From: Micromonospora matsumotoense
GTDB lineage: Bacteria; Actinomycetota; Actinomycetes; Mycobacteriales; Micromonosporaceae
Reading direction: 5' to 3'
DNA: 64,000 nt
Assembly: GCF_900091525.1 (NCBI RefSeq)
Contig: NZ_FMCU01000002.1
Coordinates: 620,001-684,000, forward strand
The position numbers and the translations under genes were made by a program. Shown piece by piece: positions 14,125 through 23,801 of the stretch (the first letter of the stretch is position 1; every line of letters begins with the position of its first letter). The notes under the pieces are model-generated. The model made no database searches and was not told the origin of the DNA. It was given only the letters and a program-made list of their open reading frames with translations.

Positions 14125-16947
14125 TCAGCCCTCGAACGCCTCCGGCGCCGGGCACGAACACATCAGGTTCCGGTCGCCGTACGCGCCGTCGACCCGCCGC
14201 ACCGGCGGCCAGTACTTCCCCGCCCGGTCCACCCCACCCGGGTACGCCCCCACCGACCTCGGATACGGGTGCGGCCACTGGTCCCCCGCCACCATCGCCG
14301 CGGTGTGCGGCGCATTCGCCAGCGGATTGTCCCCCGCCGGCCACTGCCCCGAGGCCACCTTGTCGATCTCCACCCGGATCGCGATCATCGCGTCGCAGAA
14401 CCGGTCCAACTCGGCCAGGTCCTCACTCTCGGTCGGCTCCACCATCAGCGTCCCCGCCACCGGGAACGACATCGTCGGCGCGTGGAACCCGTAGTCGATC
14501 AGCCGCTTCGCCACGTCGTCGACACTCACCCCGGTCGCCTTCGACAACGGACGCAGATCCAGGATGCACTCGTGCGCCACCAGGCCCTTGTTGCCGGCGT
14601 ACAGCACCGGGAAGTGCTCCCGCAGCCGCACCGCCACATAGTTCGCGGCCAGCACCGCCACCCCGGTCGCCCGGGCCAGCCCCGCCGCGCCCATCATCCG
14701 CAGGTACGCCCACGGGATCGGCAGGATGCCCGCCGACCCGTACCGGGCCGCCGAGATCGCCGGCGCCCCCTGCACCCGGGCACCCGACGGGTCACCCGGC
14801 AGGTACGCCGCCAGGTGCGCCCGCACCGCCACCGGACCCACCCCCGGCCCCCCGCCACCGTGCGGGATGCAGAACGTCTTGTGCAGGTTCAGGTGCGACA
14901 CGTCCGCCCCGAACCGGCCCGGCTTGGCGAACCCGACCAACGCGTTCAGGTTCGCCCCGTCGACGTACACCTGACCACCGGCGTCGTGGACCTTCGCGCA
15001 CAACGACGCGATGCCCGTCTCGTACACCCCGTGCGTCGACGGGTACGTCACCATGATCGCCGCGAGGGCGTCCCGATGCTTGTCGATCTTCGCGTCGAGG
15101 TCGACCAGGTCGACGTTGCCGTCGGTGTCGCACCCGACCACCACCACCCGCATCCCGGCCATCACCGCCGACGCGGCGTTCGTGCCGTGCGCCGACGACG
15201 GGATCAGACACACGTCCCGGTGGGTGTCCCCCCGGTCCCGGTGGTAGGCGCGGATCGCCAGCAACCCCGCCAACTCCCCCTGCGACCCCGCGTTGGGTTG
15301 CACACTGACCGCGTCGTACCCGGTGACCTCCGCCAACCAGCCCTCCAACTGGCCGATCAGCTCCCGGTACCCGGCGGTCTGCGCGTCCGGGGCGAACGGG
15401 TGCAGATGGGCGAACTCCGGCCAGGTCACCGGCTCCATCTCGGTGGTCGCGTTGAGTTTCATCGTGCACGACCCCAACGGGATCATGCCCCGGTCCAGGG
15501 CGTAGTCGAAGTCCGCCAACCGGCGCAGGTACCGCAGCATCGCCGTCTCCGAGTGGTGACTGCGGAACACCGGATGGGTCAGGAAGTCCCCGTCCCGCGT
15601 CAACGCCGCCGGCAGGGCCCTCTCGACGTCCCCGTCGACCGGGTCGACCCCGAACGCCGCCCACACCGCCGCCAGGTGCGCCACCGTCGTCGTCTCGTCG
15701 CAGGACACCCCCACCCGGTCGGCGTCGACCAGCCGCAGGTTCACCCCCCGTGCCTGCGCCGCCGCGACCACCCGCGCCGCCCCACCCGGCACCACCGCCG
15801 TCACGGTGTCGAAGAACGCGACGTCGTCGACCCGCACCCCACCGGCGCGCAGCCCGGCCGCGAGCCGCACCGCCATCTCATGGGTACGCCAGGCGATCCG
15901 CCGCAACCCGTCCGGCCCGTGGTACACCGCGTACATGCCGGCCATCACCGCCAACAGCACCTGCGCGGTGCAGATGTTGCTGGTCGCCTTCTCCCGCCGG
16001 ATGTGCTGCTCCCGCGTCTGCAACGCCAACCGGTACGCCGGGTTCCCGGCGGCGTCCCGGGACACCCCGACCAGCCGGCCCGGCAGCATCCGCTCCAACC
16101 CCGCCCGCACCGCCAGATAACCGGCGTGCGGCCCACCGAAGCCCATCGGCACCCCGAACCGCTGGGTGGTACCCGCCGCGATGTCCACCCCGATCCGCCC
16201 CGGCGCCCGCAGCACCGTCAACGCCAGCAGGTCCGCCGCCACCGTCACCAACGCCCCCACCGCGTGCGCCGCCGCCACCAACGGCGCATGGTCGCGCACC
16301 GCACCCGACGCCCCCGGGTACTGCAGGTGCAGACCGAAGAACTCCGCCGGCAACTCCTCGACCGCCAGGTCCACCACCCGCACCTCGATACCGAGCGGCT
16401 CGGCCCGACCGGCGAGCACCGCGACGGTCTGCGGCAACGCGTCCGCGTCGACCACGTACACCGTGCTGCGGCTCTTCGACGCCCGACGGGCCAGGGTCAT
16501 CGCCTCCGCCGCCGCCGTCGCCTCGTCGAGCATCGACGCGTTCGCCGTCGCCAACCCGGTCAGGTCGGTCACCATCGTCTGGAAGTTCAGCAGCGCCTCC
16601 AACCGGCCCTGGCTGATCTCCGGCTGGTACGGGGTGTACGCCGTGTACCAGGCCGGGTTCTCCAGCACGTTGCGGCGGATCACCGCCGGGGTGTGGGTGC
16701 CGTGATAGCCCAGACCGATCATCGACACCGCGACCGTGTTACGGGCCGCCAACGCGCGCAGCTCGGCGATCGCCTCCCGCTCGGTGGCCGGCGCCGGCAG
16801 GTCCAGGGTCCCGTGCCACCGGATCACCTCGGGAATCGCCGCGTCCATCAGCTCATCGATCGAGCCGTGACCGACGGCCTCCAACATGCGGCGTTCGTCA
16901 TCCGGGCCGGGGCCGATGTGCCGGTCGGCGAACTGCTCTACGGTCAT
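14125..16947 (-). CDS. gcvP: glycine dehydrogenase (decarboxylating), P protein
   Basis: 940 residues from ATG 16947 ([20 protein letters not shown]); the longer frame to 17145 would run through the riboswitch. It is the PLP enzyme of the glycine cleavage system, decarboxylating glycine and passing the aminomethyl group to the lipoyl arm of GcvH. Both homologous halves are present in one chain: [17 protein letters not shown] in the first and [20 protein letters not shown] in the second, where the Lys of HKT carries PLP, plus GSCTMKLNA. The length is normal for the single-chain P protein. gcvH is 7.5 kb away on the same strand; gcvT is not in the window. A glycine riboswitch precedes the gene. 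Confidence 0.95.
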   Translation of the reverse strand: MTVEQFADRHIGPGPDDERRMLEAVGHGSIDELMDAAIPEVIRWHGTLDLPAPATEREAIAELRALAARNTVAVSMIGLGYHGTHTPAVIRRNVLENPAWYTAYTPYQPEISQGRLEALLNFQTMVTDLTGLATANASMLDEATAAAEAMTLARRASKSRSTVYVVDADALPQTVAVLAGRAEPLGIEVRVVDLAVEELPAEFFGLHLQYPGASGAVRDHAPLVAAAHAVGALVTVAADLLALTVLRAPGRIGVDIAAGTTQRFGVPMGFGGPHAGYLAVRAGLERMLPGRLVGVSRDAAGNPAYRLALQTREQHIRREKATSNICTAQVLLAVMAGMYAVYHGPDGLRRIAWRTHEMAVRLAAGLRAGGVRVDDVAFFDTVTAVVPGGAARVVAAAQARGVNLRLVDADRVGVSCDETTTVAHLAAVWAAFGVDPVDGDVERALPAALTRDGDFLTHPVFRSHHSETAMLRYLRRLADFDYALDRGMIPLGSCTMKLNATTEMEPVTWPEFAHLHPFAPDAQTAGYRELIGQLEGWLAEVTGYDAVSVQPNAGSQGELAGLLAIRAYHRDRGDTHRDVCLIPSSAHGTNAASAVMAGMRVVVVGCDTDGNVDLVDLDAKIDKHRDALAAIMVTYPSTHGVYETGIASLCAKVHDAGGQVYVDGANLNALVGFAKPGRFGADVSHLNLHKTFCIPHGGGGPGVGPVAVRAHLAAYLPGDPSGARVQGAPAISAARYGSAGILPIPWAYLRMMGAAGLARATGVAVLAANYVAVRLREHFPVLYAGNKGLVAHECILDLRPLSKATGVSVDDVAKRLIDYGFHAPTMSFPVAGTLMVEPTESEDLAELDRFCDAMIAIRVEIDKVASGQWPAGDNPLANAPHTAAMVAGDQWPHPYPRSVGAYPGGVDRAGKYWPPVRRVDGAYGDRNLMCSCPAPEAFEG

Positions 16948-17026
16948 GCGTGCGCTCCAGGAGGCGAGGTCGACGGATCGGCCTCCCCCTGAGTCACGCC
17001 GCACGGCGCTCCACAGTGCCTGCCCG

Positions 17027-17110
17027 TCGCGGTCCTTCTGCCTGAGAGGTTCCGGGGAGAATCTGCCCCTTCGGCGCCGCCCGATACTGCTGGGCGATCT
17101 CTCCCGCGCG
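17027..17110 (-). ncRNA. glycine riboswitch (single aptamer) in the gcvP leader
   Basis: Read on the minus strand, the conserved aptamer pieces are in order: CGCGGGAGAG, GGCGCCGAAGGGGCAG, CTCTCAGGCAGAAGGACC and a closing CGCG that pairs with the start. This is one glycine-binding aptamer about 80 bases upstream of gcvP. I do not find a second full aptamer in the remaining leader. A GGAGGC/GCCTCC pairing near the start codon may form the expression platform. Glycine binding normally switches on the cleavage system. Confidence 0.88.
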
Positions 17111-17193
17111 GGTGGTGTCGGCATGGTCAACGCTACCAGCGCCACGGTTACCGGCGGATGTCGTACCCCCGGGTCGACCCCACCGGCCGGAGA

Positions 17194-18093
17194 TCAACCG
17201 GCCACGGGCGTGACCACCGCCACCGGGGCGGACCCGTCGACCCCGTCGCCCGGGGCGCGGGTCACACCCGGGGCCACCCGGTCGACCAACCGGGGCAGCA
17301 GCCGCCCCAACGGGGCGTCCACCCGCAGCGCCGCATACCCGTCACCCCGGGTGACACCCTGATTGGCGATCACCACCGGAATACCCAACTTCGCCGCCCG
17401 CAGCACGAACCGCCGCCCCGACAACACCGTCAACGACGACCCCAGCACCAGCAACGACCGCGCCCGACCGACCATCGCGAAACACCGCGACACCCGGTCC
17501 GCGGGCACCGTCTCCCCGAAGAACACCACGTCCGGTTTCAGCATCCCCGCACCACAGCACGTGCAGTCGACCATCCGGAACCCGGCCACCCGCTTGTCGT
17601 CGAGTTCCACGTCACCGTCCGGATTCACCACCGCGACCGTCGCGTCGAACCGCGGGTTCGCCGCCACCAACCGCCGATCCAGCTCCTCCCGCGACGACCG
17701 GTCACCACAACGCAGGCACACCACCGTGTCGAGACGACCGTGCAACTCCACCACCTGCCCGCTACCCGCCGCCGTGTGCAGACCATCGACGTTCTGGGTG
17801 ATCACCCCGTCGACCAGGCCGGCGGCCTGCAACCGGGCCACCGCCCGGTGCCCGTCGTTCGGCGCGGCCCGCGCGATCATCCGCCACCCCAGGTGACTAC
17901 GCGCCCAGTACCGTTGCCGGGCCGCCGCCTCCCGGGTGAACACCTGATAGGTCATGGGCGTGTGTCGGCGGGCCGCACCGGTCGGCCCCCGGTAGTCGGG
18001 AATGCCCGACTCGGTGGACAACCCCGCCCCACTCAACACCACGACCCCACCGGCGGCGACCAGGCCCGCCAGCACGTCGATCGTCTCCGTCAC
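17194..18093 (-). CDS. Sir2-family NAD-dependent protein deacetylase
   Basis: 299 residues from GTG 18093; the longer frame to 18195 overlaps the upstream gene's end. Sirtuin motifs: LSGAGLSTESGIPDYRG (about 20-36), TQNVDGLH (99-106), catalytic His118 in VELHG, and a four-Cys zinc site (C126-x2-C129 and C177-x-C179 or C180). It removes acyl groups from lysines using NAD. It lies 61 bases downstream of the coiled-coil gene and is the last gene of the NOS/globin operon, although transcription from its own promoter cannot be excluded. Confidence 0.9.
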   Translation of the reverse strand: MTETIDVLAGLVAAGGVVVLSGAGLSTESGIPDYRGPTGAARRHTPMTYQVFTREAAARQRYWARSHLGWRMIARAAPNDGHRAVARLQAAGLVDGVITQNVDGLHTAAGSGQVVELHGRLDTVVCLRCGDRSSREELDRRLVAANPRFDATVAVVNPDGDVELDDKRVAGFRMVDCTCCGAGMLKPDVVFFGETVPADRVSRCFAMVGRARSLLVLGSSLTVLSGRRFVLRAAKLGIPVVIANQGVTRGDGYAALRVDAPLGRLLPRLVDRVAPGVTRAPGDGVDGSAPVAVVTPVAG

Positions 18094-18154
18094 CCGTCCA
18101 TGCTGCCTCAGCCACCCCGCCCGCGGCGACCGGGACGACCCCCACCGGGCCGGT

Positions 18155-18790
18155 TCAGCCGCCCAGCACCGCCCGCAACTGGGCGCTCGCCCCACCGGCC
18201 GCCACCGCGTCCGCCCGCAGCTGCTCCGACTGCGCCGACAGATACGACTGCCACCGGTTCAGCTGCTGCTGCGCCGCCGCGACCGCCGCCAACGCCGCCG
18301 CGTGCCGCTCCTCCAACGCCTGCAACTTCCCCGCCAACTCCGGCGACGGCCCCCCACCGGCCAACGGCCCCGACCCCACGTCACCGGCCCGCCGGTGCGC
18401 GTCGGCCAGGATCTCGTCGGCCTGCCGCCGCGCATCGGCGATGATCTCCGCGCCCTCCGCGCTGGCCTCACCGATCGTCCGGTTCGCCTCGTCCTGCGCC
18501 CGCATCGCCAACTCGACAGTCATCGGGTCCGGACCCTGCGGCGCGTTGCTCGGCAACGTCCCGTGCCGCAGCATCTCCACCTGACTCAGCAGCCCCTGGT
18601 TCTCCCGCCGCTGCCGCTCCAACTCCGCCGTCAACAACCCGATCCGGTCATCCGCCGACCGGACCAACGCCGCGACCTCGTCGGCGGACAACCAGTGGCT
18701 GCCCCGGAACCGCCGCTCCTCCAGCACGGACAACTGGCGGGCGATCTCACCCTGCTCCGCGCCGAGCCGGTCGGAGTGGTCCACGCTCAT
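18155..18790 (-). CDS. coiled-coil, DivIVA-like protein
   Basis: 211 residues; its ATG overlaps the stop of the globin-reductase gene by 4 bases (ATGA), so the two are translationally coupled. The N-terminal stretch FRGSHWLSADEVAALVRSAD followed by a long heptad-rich helix (IGLLTAELERQRRENQGLL), a central DARRQADEILADAHRRA helix and a final QLNRWQSYLSAQSEQLRADA helix looks like a DivIVA/Wag31-type scaffold. There are no catalytic motifs. Its coupling to a heme-flavin protein suggests it could tether or regulate that enzyme, which is inference only. Confidence 0.65.
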   Translation of the reverse strand: MSVDHSDRLGAEQGEIARQLSVLEERRFRGSHWLSADEVAALVRSADDRIGLLTAELERQRRENQGLLSQVEMLRHGTLPSNAPQGPDPMTVELAMRAQDEANRTIGEASAEGAEIIADARRQADEILADAHRRAGDVGSGPLAGGGPSPELAGKLQALEERHAAALAAVAAAQQQLNRWQSYLSAQSEQLRADAVAAGGASAQLRAVLGG

Positions 18791-20016
18791 CGGGCACCTG
18801 TCCCACTGAAGTCGCGCGGAGCACCGGCACCGGCCTCGGCGAGCGGCGGATAGAGGGAATGATCATAGCTTTCCGTCAGGATCTGCTCCGGACCCACACC
18901 CGAGCGCGCCAGGATCGCCACCGTCTCCCGGGTCATCTCCGGGCTCCCACACACCAGGATCTCGGTATCCGCCCACGGCCCCAACCGCACCGCCGTGTCA
19001 CCGGCCCGACCGATCGCCCCCTGCCAACCCCAACCCGTCTCCACCGTCGGCACATACCGCAACCAACCCGTCCCACCGTGCGGCCAACCCGCCGCCGGCG
19101 ACAACGACGCCAACCGCGACACCGCCGGCTCGTCATACAGGTCGTCCGGGGTACGCCCACCCACCACCAGCGTCGTGCGCCGCCCCGCACCCTGCTGCAC
19201 CGCCTCCACCACCGCCCGCAACGGCGCCAACCCCGTCCCCCCCGCGATCAACAACAACGGCAACTGCGGCGACCGGTCGTACGACGACAACGCCGCCCCC
19301 GTCGGATGCCCCAACAACAACCGGTCACCGGCCCGCAACCTGCGCACCAGATGGGTGGAGAACCGGCCCGCCGCCCGGACATGGAACTCGATCGTCCCGT
19401 CCGCCCGCGGCGCGTTCGCCGGCGACAGATACCGCCACGTCCGCAACTGCGGCACCTGCACCGGCAACGACTGACCCGGCCGGTAGGTGCACAGATAATT
19501 CGGACGCACCGTGAACACCACGATGTCGGCGCGACGCCGCTCCGCCGTCAACACCTCCGCCTCCCAGTGCGGCGGCGACGTCCGCTCCGCCTCCGCGGCA
19601 CCGTCGAGCATCAACTTCGCCACCAACTCGTACGCCGCAGCCCACTGCGCCCGCAACGCCGGCGTGAAGTACGGGCCGAGGAACCGCTCCAACGTCGCCA
19701 GCAACGCCTGACCCACCCAGATGTAGTGCCGCTCCCCCAACACCACCGGATTGCCCCGCTGATCCTGACCGTGGAACCGTCGATGGTCGGCGCCCAACCG
19801 CTGCGCGAACGCCGTCAACGCCCCCGGATCGTCCAAACTGGTGATGATGTGACCCAACGCCGCCAGGAGCTTGTCCTCCTGATACTGCATGTTCGTCGGG
19901 AACATCGACCGGGCCTCCGGCGCCACCACGAACAACGTGGCATAGAAATACTTCGCCGCCTCCGGGCCGGCAGCGGAGAACTGGCTCCAACTCTGGCGCA
20001 ACGCCGCGTTGTCCAT
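18787..20016 (-). CDS. flavohemoglobin-like globin-FAD-NAD reductase
   Basis: 409 residues starting 3 bases after the NOS stop. Domain order is globin (about 1-140), FAD-binding barrel (150-255) and NAD-binding domain (260-395). The globin has Tyr25 and Gln46 at the expected distal heme positions and a candidate proximal His at 78, followed by an unusual insert (HGQDQRGNPVV). The FAD region has YRPGQSLPVQ and WRYLSPAN; the NAD region has LLLIAGGTGLAPLRAVV and LVCGSPEMTRE. Such proteins turn NO plus O2 into nitrate, or reduce heme partners. Tight coupling to NOS suggests either an electron donor for NOS or removal of its NO. Confidence 0.88.
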   Translation of the reverse strand: MDNAALRQSWSQFSAAGPEAAKYFYATLFVVAPEARSMFPTNMQYQEDKLLAALGHIITSLDDPGALTAFAQRLGADHRRFHGQDQRGNPVVLGERHYIWVGQALLATLERFLGPYFTPALRAQWAAAYELVAKLMLDGAAEAERTSPPHWEAEVLTAERRRADIVVFTVRPNYLCTYRPGQSLPVQVPQLRTWRYLSPANAPRADGTIEFHVRAAGRFSTHLVRRLRAGDRLLLGHPTGAALSSYDRSPQLPLLLIAGGTGLAPLRAVVEAVQQGAGRRTTLVVGGRTPDDLYDEPAVSRLASLSPAAGWPHGGTGWLRYVPTVETGWGWQGAIGRAGDTAVRLGPWADTEILVCGSPEMTRETVAILARSGVGPEQILTESYDHSLYPPLAEAGAGAPRDFSGTGAR

Positions 20017-20018
20017 CC

Positions 20019-21386
20019 TCAGTCCTCCTGCGCGCGAGCCACGTCATGACGCTCACGCAACGTCATCTCCACCACACCATCCGGGTCGTAGGCGCGGTCA
20101 GTCTGCCAGAGATTCGGATTCGGGACCCGGGTGTCGTAGTAGCGGTGATGCACCGCATGCAACGCCGCCCACCCCACACTCCCGTTGAGCCACGACCAGT
20201 CACCGTGCACCGGCCGACCCGCCCGCTCCTCCTGCGCACAGAACTTCATGAACAACTCCGACTCGGTGTGCGGATCGGACACCCGCACCCCCGCCTCCCG
20301 GAACGAGTGCAACACCGCCTGGTTCAACACCAACGCCGCATGCTCCCGCCACAGAGTGTCCTCCCGCGACGTGTCCAACCCCAACCCCGCCGCCACCACC
20401 GGCAACTGGTCGTACCGCTCCCGGTCACCCATGTTCCGGGTCCCGATCTCGTCACCCAGGTAGTGACCGTTGAACGGCGCGCAACTGTAGTCGACCCCGC
20501 CGATACGCAGACGCATGTTACTGATCACCGGCAGCGCATGCCAACGCAGCATCAGATCCGCGAACCACGGGTGATCCGGATGACTCAACGCCACCTCCCG
20601 CACCAACTCCCGCGGCACCTGCCACACCGACGGCGACTCGTGCGCCGTCTCGATCACCCACGGCAACAGGTCGAACCGACCCGGCACCGGCGGCGGCCGC
20701 CACCCCAACCGACGGGCCGCCCGCACCATCCCCACCTGCGCCGGATCACCCACCACCCCACCGTCGTCGCGCAGATGACCGCAGTAACGGACCAACTGGT
20801 CGTTCCAGATCCGCGCCCGCGGACCCACCCCCGGCCGGTCCGGTGCGAAAACCGTGATCACCGACTGGATGCGACCCCCGTTGTCCCCCGCCGCCAGATG
20901 CGCCGACAACTCCCCGGCGATACCCGCCGCCGTCATCACGTGCCGGCGGTCACGCACCCGCAACCCCGCCCACCGGACCCGCCCCACACACCGCGCCGAC
21001 TGCCGCCACGCCACCCGCGCCCCGTAGACCAACTCCTCCCGGGTGTGCCGGTACGAGCCGGTCAACGCGATCTCCTCGCGCACCTCCGCCAGCCGCACCG
21101 CCAACCCCGGCAACTGCCGCTCGGCGTGCAACGACTCCAGGAACTCCGTCGCCTCCGCCACCACGTCCCCACCGGAGTGGACCGGCTCACCCGGCGGTGG
21201 CACCGCGGTGACCGGGCAACGCGACCCGGCGTCATGATCGGCGACAGCACCGCCGGCCCGCGCGGAACCCACGCCGACATAGTGATCAATGTGCACTGTG
21301 GTTCGTTTCCCGTCCTCGGCGGGACCACGGATGCGACCCCCGCACCATGCTCCACGCATCAGCCCGACGTCACCACCAACCGTCAC
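20019..21386 (-). CDS. nos: bacterial nitric oxide synthase oxygenase, divergent
   Basis: Up to 455 residues from GTG 21386; the start is uncertain (GTG 21296 is another option) because no strong SD is visible and the conserved region begins near residue 74. NOS converts arginine to citrulline and NO. The heme thiolate is Cys133 in AWRQSARCVGRVRW. The family core LPVISNMRLRIGGVDYSCAP then FNGHYLGDEIGTRNMGD contains the substrate Glu. GDWSW keeps the pterin-stacking Trp, but the usual PPxSP segment after it reads GSVGW, and FNGWY reads FNGHY. These changes suggest altered cofactor or substrate handling. It is the first gene of the operon. Confidence 0.88.
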   Translation of the reverse strand: MTVGGDVGLMRGAWCGGRIRGPAEDGKRTTVHIDHYVGVGSARAGGAVADHDAGSRCPVTAVPPPGEPVHSGGDVVAEATEFLESLHAERQLPGLAVRLAEVREEIALTGSYRHTREELVYGARVAWRQSARCVGRVRWAGLRVRDRRHVMTAAGIAGELSAHLAAGDNGGRIQSVITVFAPDRPGVGPRARIWNDQLVRYCGHLRDDGGVVGDPAQVGMVRAARRLGWRPPPVPGRFDLLPWVIETAHESPSVWQVPRELVREVALSHPDHPWFADLMLRWHALPVISNMRLRIGGVDYSCAPFNGHYLGDEIGTRNMGDRERYDQLPVVAAGLGLDTSREDTLWREHAALVLNQAVLHSFREAGVRVSDPHTESELFMKFCAQEERAGRPVHGDWSWLNGSVGWAALHAVHHRYYDTRVPNPNLWQTDRAYDPDGVVEMTLRERHDVARAQED

Positions 21387-21573
21387 TCACCGTGAGCGGT
21401 TGATGTCTCTGGTGATCGCCCTGGACAGGATTCCCGGCCGAACCGCGGCTGTCAACAAACCCCACTCCACCCGGGAATGTCCACCCTGGACCCCACACCG
21501 CTCGTACCCATCCACCGGACCGCCCAGGTCACGAGCCAGATCGATACGACAACCATCACCACCCACACACGAA

Positions 21574-21605
21574 AGCGCCGCGACCGGAACCCCGGCCGCG
21601 GCGCT
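21574..21605 (-). terminator. hairpin terminator after the resR-like MerR gene
   Basis: AGCGCCGCG-A-CCGG (21574-21587) pairs with CCGG-C-CGCGGCGCT (21592-21605) around an AACC loop, 13 pairs with one mismatch. It lies just past the MerR stop and well upstream of the NOS start, so it separates the two minus-strand units. Confidence 0.6.
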
Positions 21606-21621
21606 GTGCACCACCACGAAA

Positions 21622-22230
21622 CTAACCCGCCCGCCGCCGCGCCCGCCGCGCCGCCAACTCGTCACCCACCACCTCCGACGAACCCTGCGCGACACCCCCC
21701 GCCGCCGGCACCGGCTCCCCGCCACCGGCCACCGCCGGCTCCGCCGGCAGATGCGACAACGAACCCTGAATCTCCTTGAACGCCCCACCGATCGCGATAC
21801 CGAACACCCCCTGGCCACCCTGCAACAGGTCGACCACCTCCTCCGCAGACCGGCACTCGTACACCGTCGTGCCATCCGAGATGAGCGTGATCCCCGCCAG
21901 GTCCTCCACCCCACGCGACCGCAACGCCTCGATCGCCTTACGGATGTTCTGCAGGGACACCCCGGCATCCAACAACCGCTTCACGACCTTCAACACCACC
22001 AGGTCCCGGAACGAGTACAACCGCGACGTACCCGAACCCGACGCGTCCCGCACACTCGGCACCACCAGCGTCGTCCGCGCCCAGTAGTCCAACTGGCGGT
22101 AACTGATCCCCACCGCCGAACAGGCCGTCACACCCCGGTACCCGACCGCGCCGTCACCATCCAACGACGACGACACCGCCCCCGACGCGCCCCGCTCCAC
22201 ACCTGGCTCAGGCTCCCGCGGCTCGTGCAT
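21622..22230 (-). CDS. MerR-family regulator, ResR (Rv1830)-like
   Basis: 202 residues. The winged helix is at about 30-100: VTACSAVGISYRQLDYWAR, PSVRDASGSGTSRLYSFRDL. A short effector-free domain follows (KRLLDAGVSLQNIRKAIEAL and GITLISDGTTVYECRSAEEVVDLL), with a disordered Ala/Pro tail. Position and features match the second MerR gene of the mycobacterial block Rv1826-Rv1830, whose product ResR affects growth recovery. It lies downstream of the DUF151 gene on the same strand. The very basic RRARRRAG end could contact DNA or simply be disordered. Confidence 0.83.
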   Translation of the reverse strand: MHEPREPEPGVERGASGAVSSSLDGDGAVGYRGVTACSAVGISYRQLDYWARTTLVVPSVRDASGSGTSRLYSFRDLVVLKVVKRLLDAGVSLQNIRKAIEALRSRGVEDLAGITLISDGTTVYECRSAEEVVDLLQGGQGVFGIAIGGAFKEIQGSLSHLPAEPAVAGGGEPVPAAGGVAQGSSEVVGDELAARRARRRAG

Positions 22231-22407
22231 CCCGACAACCTCCCCGTCAGTGCGGCACCACGTCGACTACGCCGACGCGCACCCCTCGACACGGCAACCC
22301 TAACGCCGCACCCAGGGGTTACCACGGAGAAACCGCCGCGACACGCCGCGCGACGACACACCACACCCACCGGCGCCGCCATCCGCGACACCACGACGAC
22401 CCGGCGC

Positions 22408-22872
22408 TCAGCCGGCGAAATCCTCCGGACGCACCTGCTCCAGGAACTCCCGGAACTTCTCCACCTCGTCCTCCTGCTCGTCGGGAATCACGATCCCCGC
22501 CTCACTGAGGACCTGCTCCGCACAACGAATAGGCGCACCCACCCGCAACGCCAACGCGATCGAATCACTCGGCCGGGCCGACACCCGCACCCCGTCACCC
22601 AGCAACAGATCGGCGTAGAAGACGTTCTCCTTCAACTCGGTGATCTCCACCGCCCGCAACGGCGCCTTCAACGCCGCCAGCACGTCCCGCAACAGATCAT
22701 GCGTCAACGGCCGGGCCGGTTTGACCCCCTGCTGCTCATAAGCGATAGCCGTGGCCTCGACCGCACCGATCCAGATCGGCAGATAGCGGTCGCCCTCGAC
22801 CTCCCTGAGCAGGACGATCGGCTGGTTACTGGGCAGCTCCACCCGAACCCCGACCACGCTCAGCTCGCGCAC
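22408..22872 (-). CDS. DUF151 bifunctional nuclease-family protein
   Basis: 154 residues from GTG 22872 (VRELSVVGVRVE), chosen because GGAGG lies about 8 bases before and the family usually starts here; an upstream start at 22923 adds 17 residues. The DUF151 signature is clear: ELPSNQPIVLLREVEGDRYLPIWIG, EATAIAYEQQGVKPARPLTHDLL, YADLLL and SARPSDSIALALRVGAPI. Plant and archaeal relatives have nuclease activity; the bacterial role is unsettled. It corresponds to Rv1829 in the conserved cluster and lies between the two MerR genes. Confidence 0.87.
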   Translation of the reverse strand: MRELSVVGVRVELPSNQPIVLLREVEGDRYLPIWIGAVEATAIAYEQQGVKPARPLTHDLLRDVLAALKAPLRAVEITELKENVFYADLLLGDGVRVSARPSDSIALALRVGAPIRCAEQVLSEAGIVIPDEQEDEVEKFREFLEQVRPEDFAG

Positions 22873-23051
22873 CGCCGCCTCCGTGTCGTTGTCACCTACG
22901 CCCGCCCGCACCTGTCCCTGCACGGTACACGGACCTCGTCACGGCCGTCCCATCCGCATCAGCACCCGCACCGCGCCGGAAAAGGGGTTACCCCGGCAAG
23001 CCTACGGCACGCTTCCCGGGGCAGAACCTTCCGCACACACCACCGAACCAC

Positions 23052-23801
23052 TCACCGACCCAACGTCGACCGCAACCCCACCCGCACCAACGCCGCATGC
23101 AACTGCTGCGACAACGCCACCAACTCGCGCGCCGTCTCCGCCGCCCGCGCCCGCGCCGCCGGATCCGACTGCCGCGCCAACGGCGCCACCAACTGCGCGA
23201 ACAAACCCACCTCACGATCCGCCGACGACCGGTAACCCCGCAGATGCCGAGGCTCCAACCCGTACGCCGCCAACCCCGCCACCGCCCGCGCGATGATCAA
23301 CGCATCCGCGTCATACCACCCCGGCGAATCCGGCACCAACACACCCAGCCGCTCCAGCTCACCCAACGTCGACTCGGCGATCCCACTGCGCGCCACCAGA
23401 TCGGCCCGCCCGAGCCGCACCTGCGACTCAGGCTCCTCCACCGACCGGCCCGGCACCTCACCACCAGGACCCACCGCCACCAACGTCGGCCGCTGACGGC
23501 CCGGCGTCTCGTCACCGCCATCCCACTGCGCCAACTGCTCACGGATCACCCGCAACGGCAGATACTGATCCCGCTGCGCGGTCAGCACGAACCGCAACCG
23601 GGCCACATCGTCCCAGCTGTACTTCCGGTAACCCGCCGCCGTGCGCTGCGGCTCCACCAGGCCCTCGGCCTCCAGGAACCGCAACTTCGAAATCGTGACG
23701 TCCGGAAACTCCACCCGCAGCTGACCCAGCACCTCACCGATACTCATCAGTGGATGCGACCGGGCCGCCCCGGACGGCATGGAGGCCGCAGGCTCGTTCA
23801 C
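23052..23801 (-). CDS. ftsR: MerR-family regulator FtsR
   Basis: 249 residues. The N-terminal MerR headpiece is MSIGEVLGQLRVEFPDVTISKLRFLEAEGLV then TAAGYRKYSWDDVARLRFVL (residues 19-80). A second domain begins near residue 135 (ADLVARSGIAESTLGELERLGVL) and the C-terminus is a helical bundle. This matches FtsR of Corynebacterium and Rv1828 of Mycobacterium, which activates ftsZ. The start overlaps the garA stop by 4 bases (23798-23801), so the two are translationally coupled as in other actinobacteria. Confidence 0.87.
   Translation of the reverse strand: MNEPAASMPSGAARSHPLMSIGEVLGQLRVEFPDVTISKLRFLEAEGLVEPQRTAAGYRKYSWDDVARLRFVLTAQRDQYLPLRVIREQLAQWDGGDETPGRQRPTLVAVGPGGEVPGRSVEEPESQVRLGRADLVARSGIAESTLGELERLGVLVPDSPGWYDADALIIARAVAGLAAYGLEPRHLRGYRSSADREVGLFAQLVAPLARQSDPAARARAAETARELVALSQQLHAALVRVGLRSTLGR

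Noticed and set aside
16948..17026. Second glycine aptamer
   Set aside because: The segment lacks the GGCGCCGA and CTCTCAGGCA-type blocks; only one aptamer is supported.
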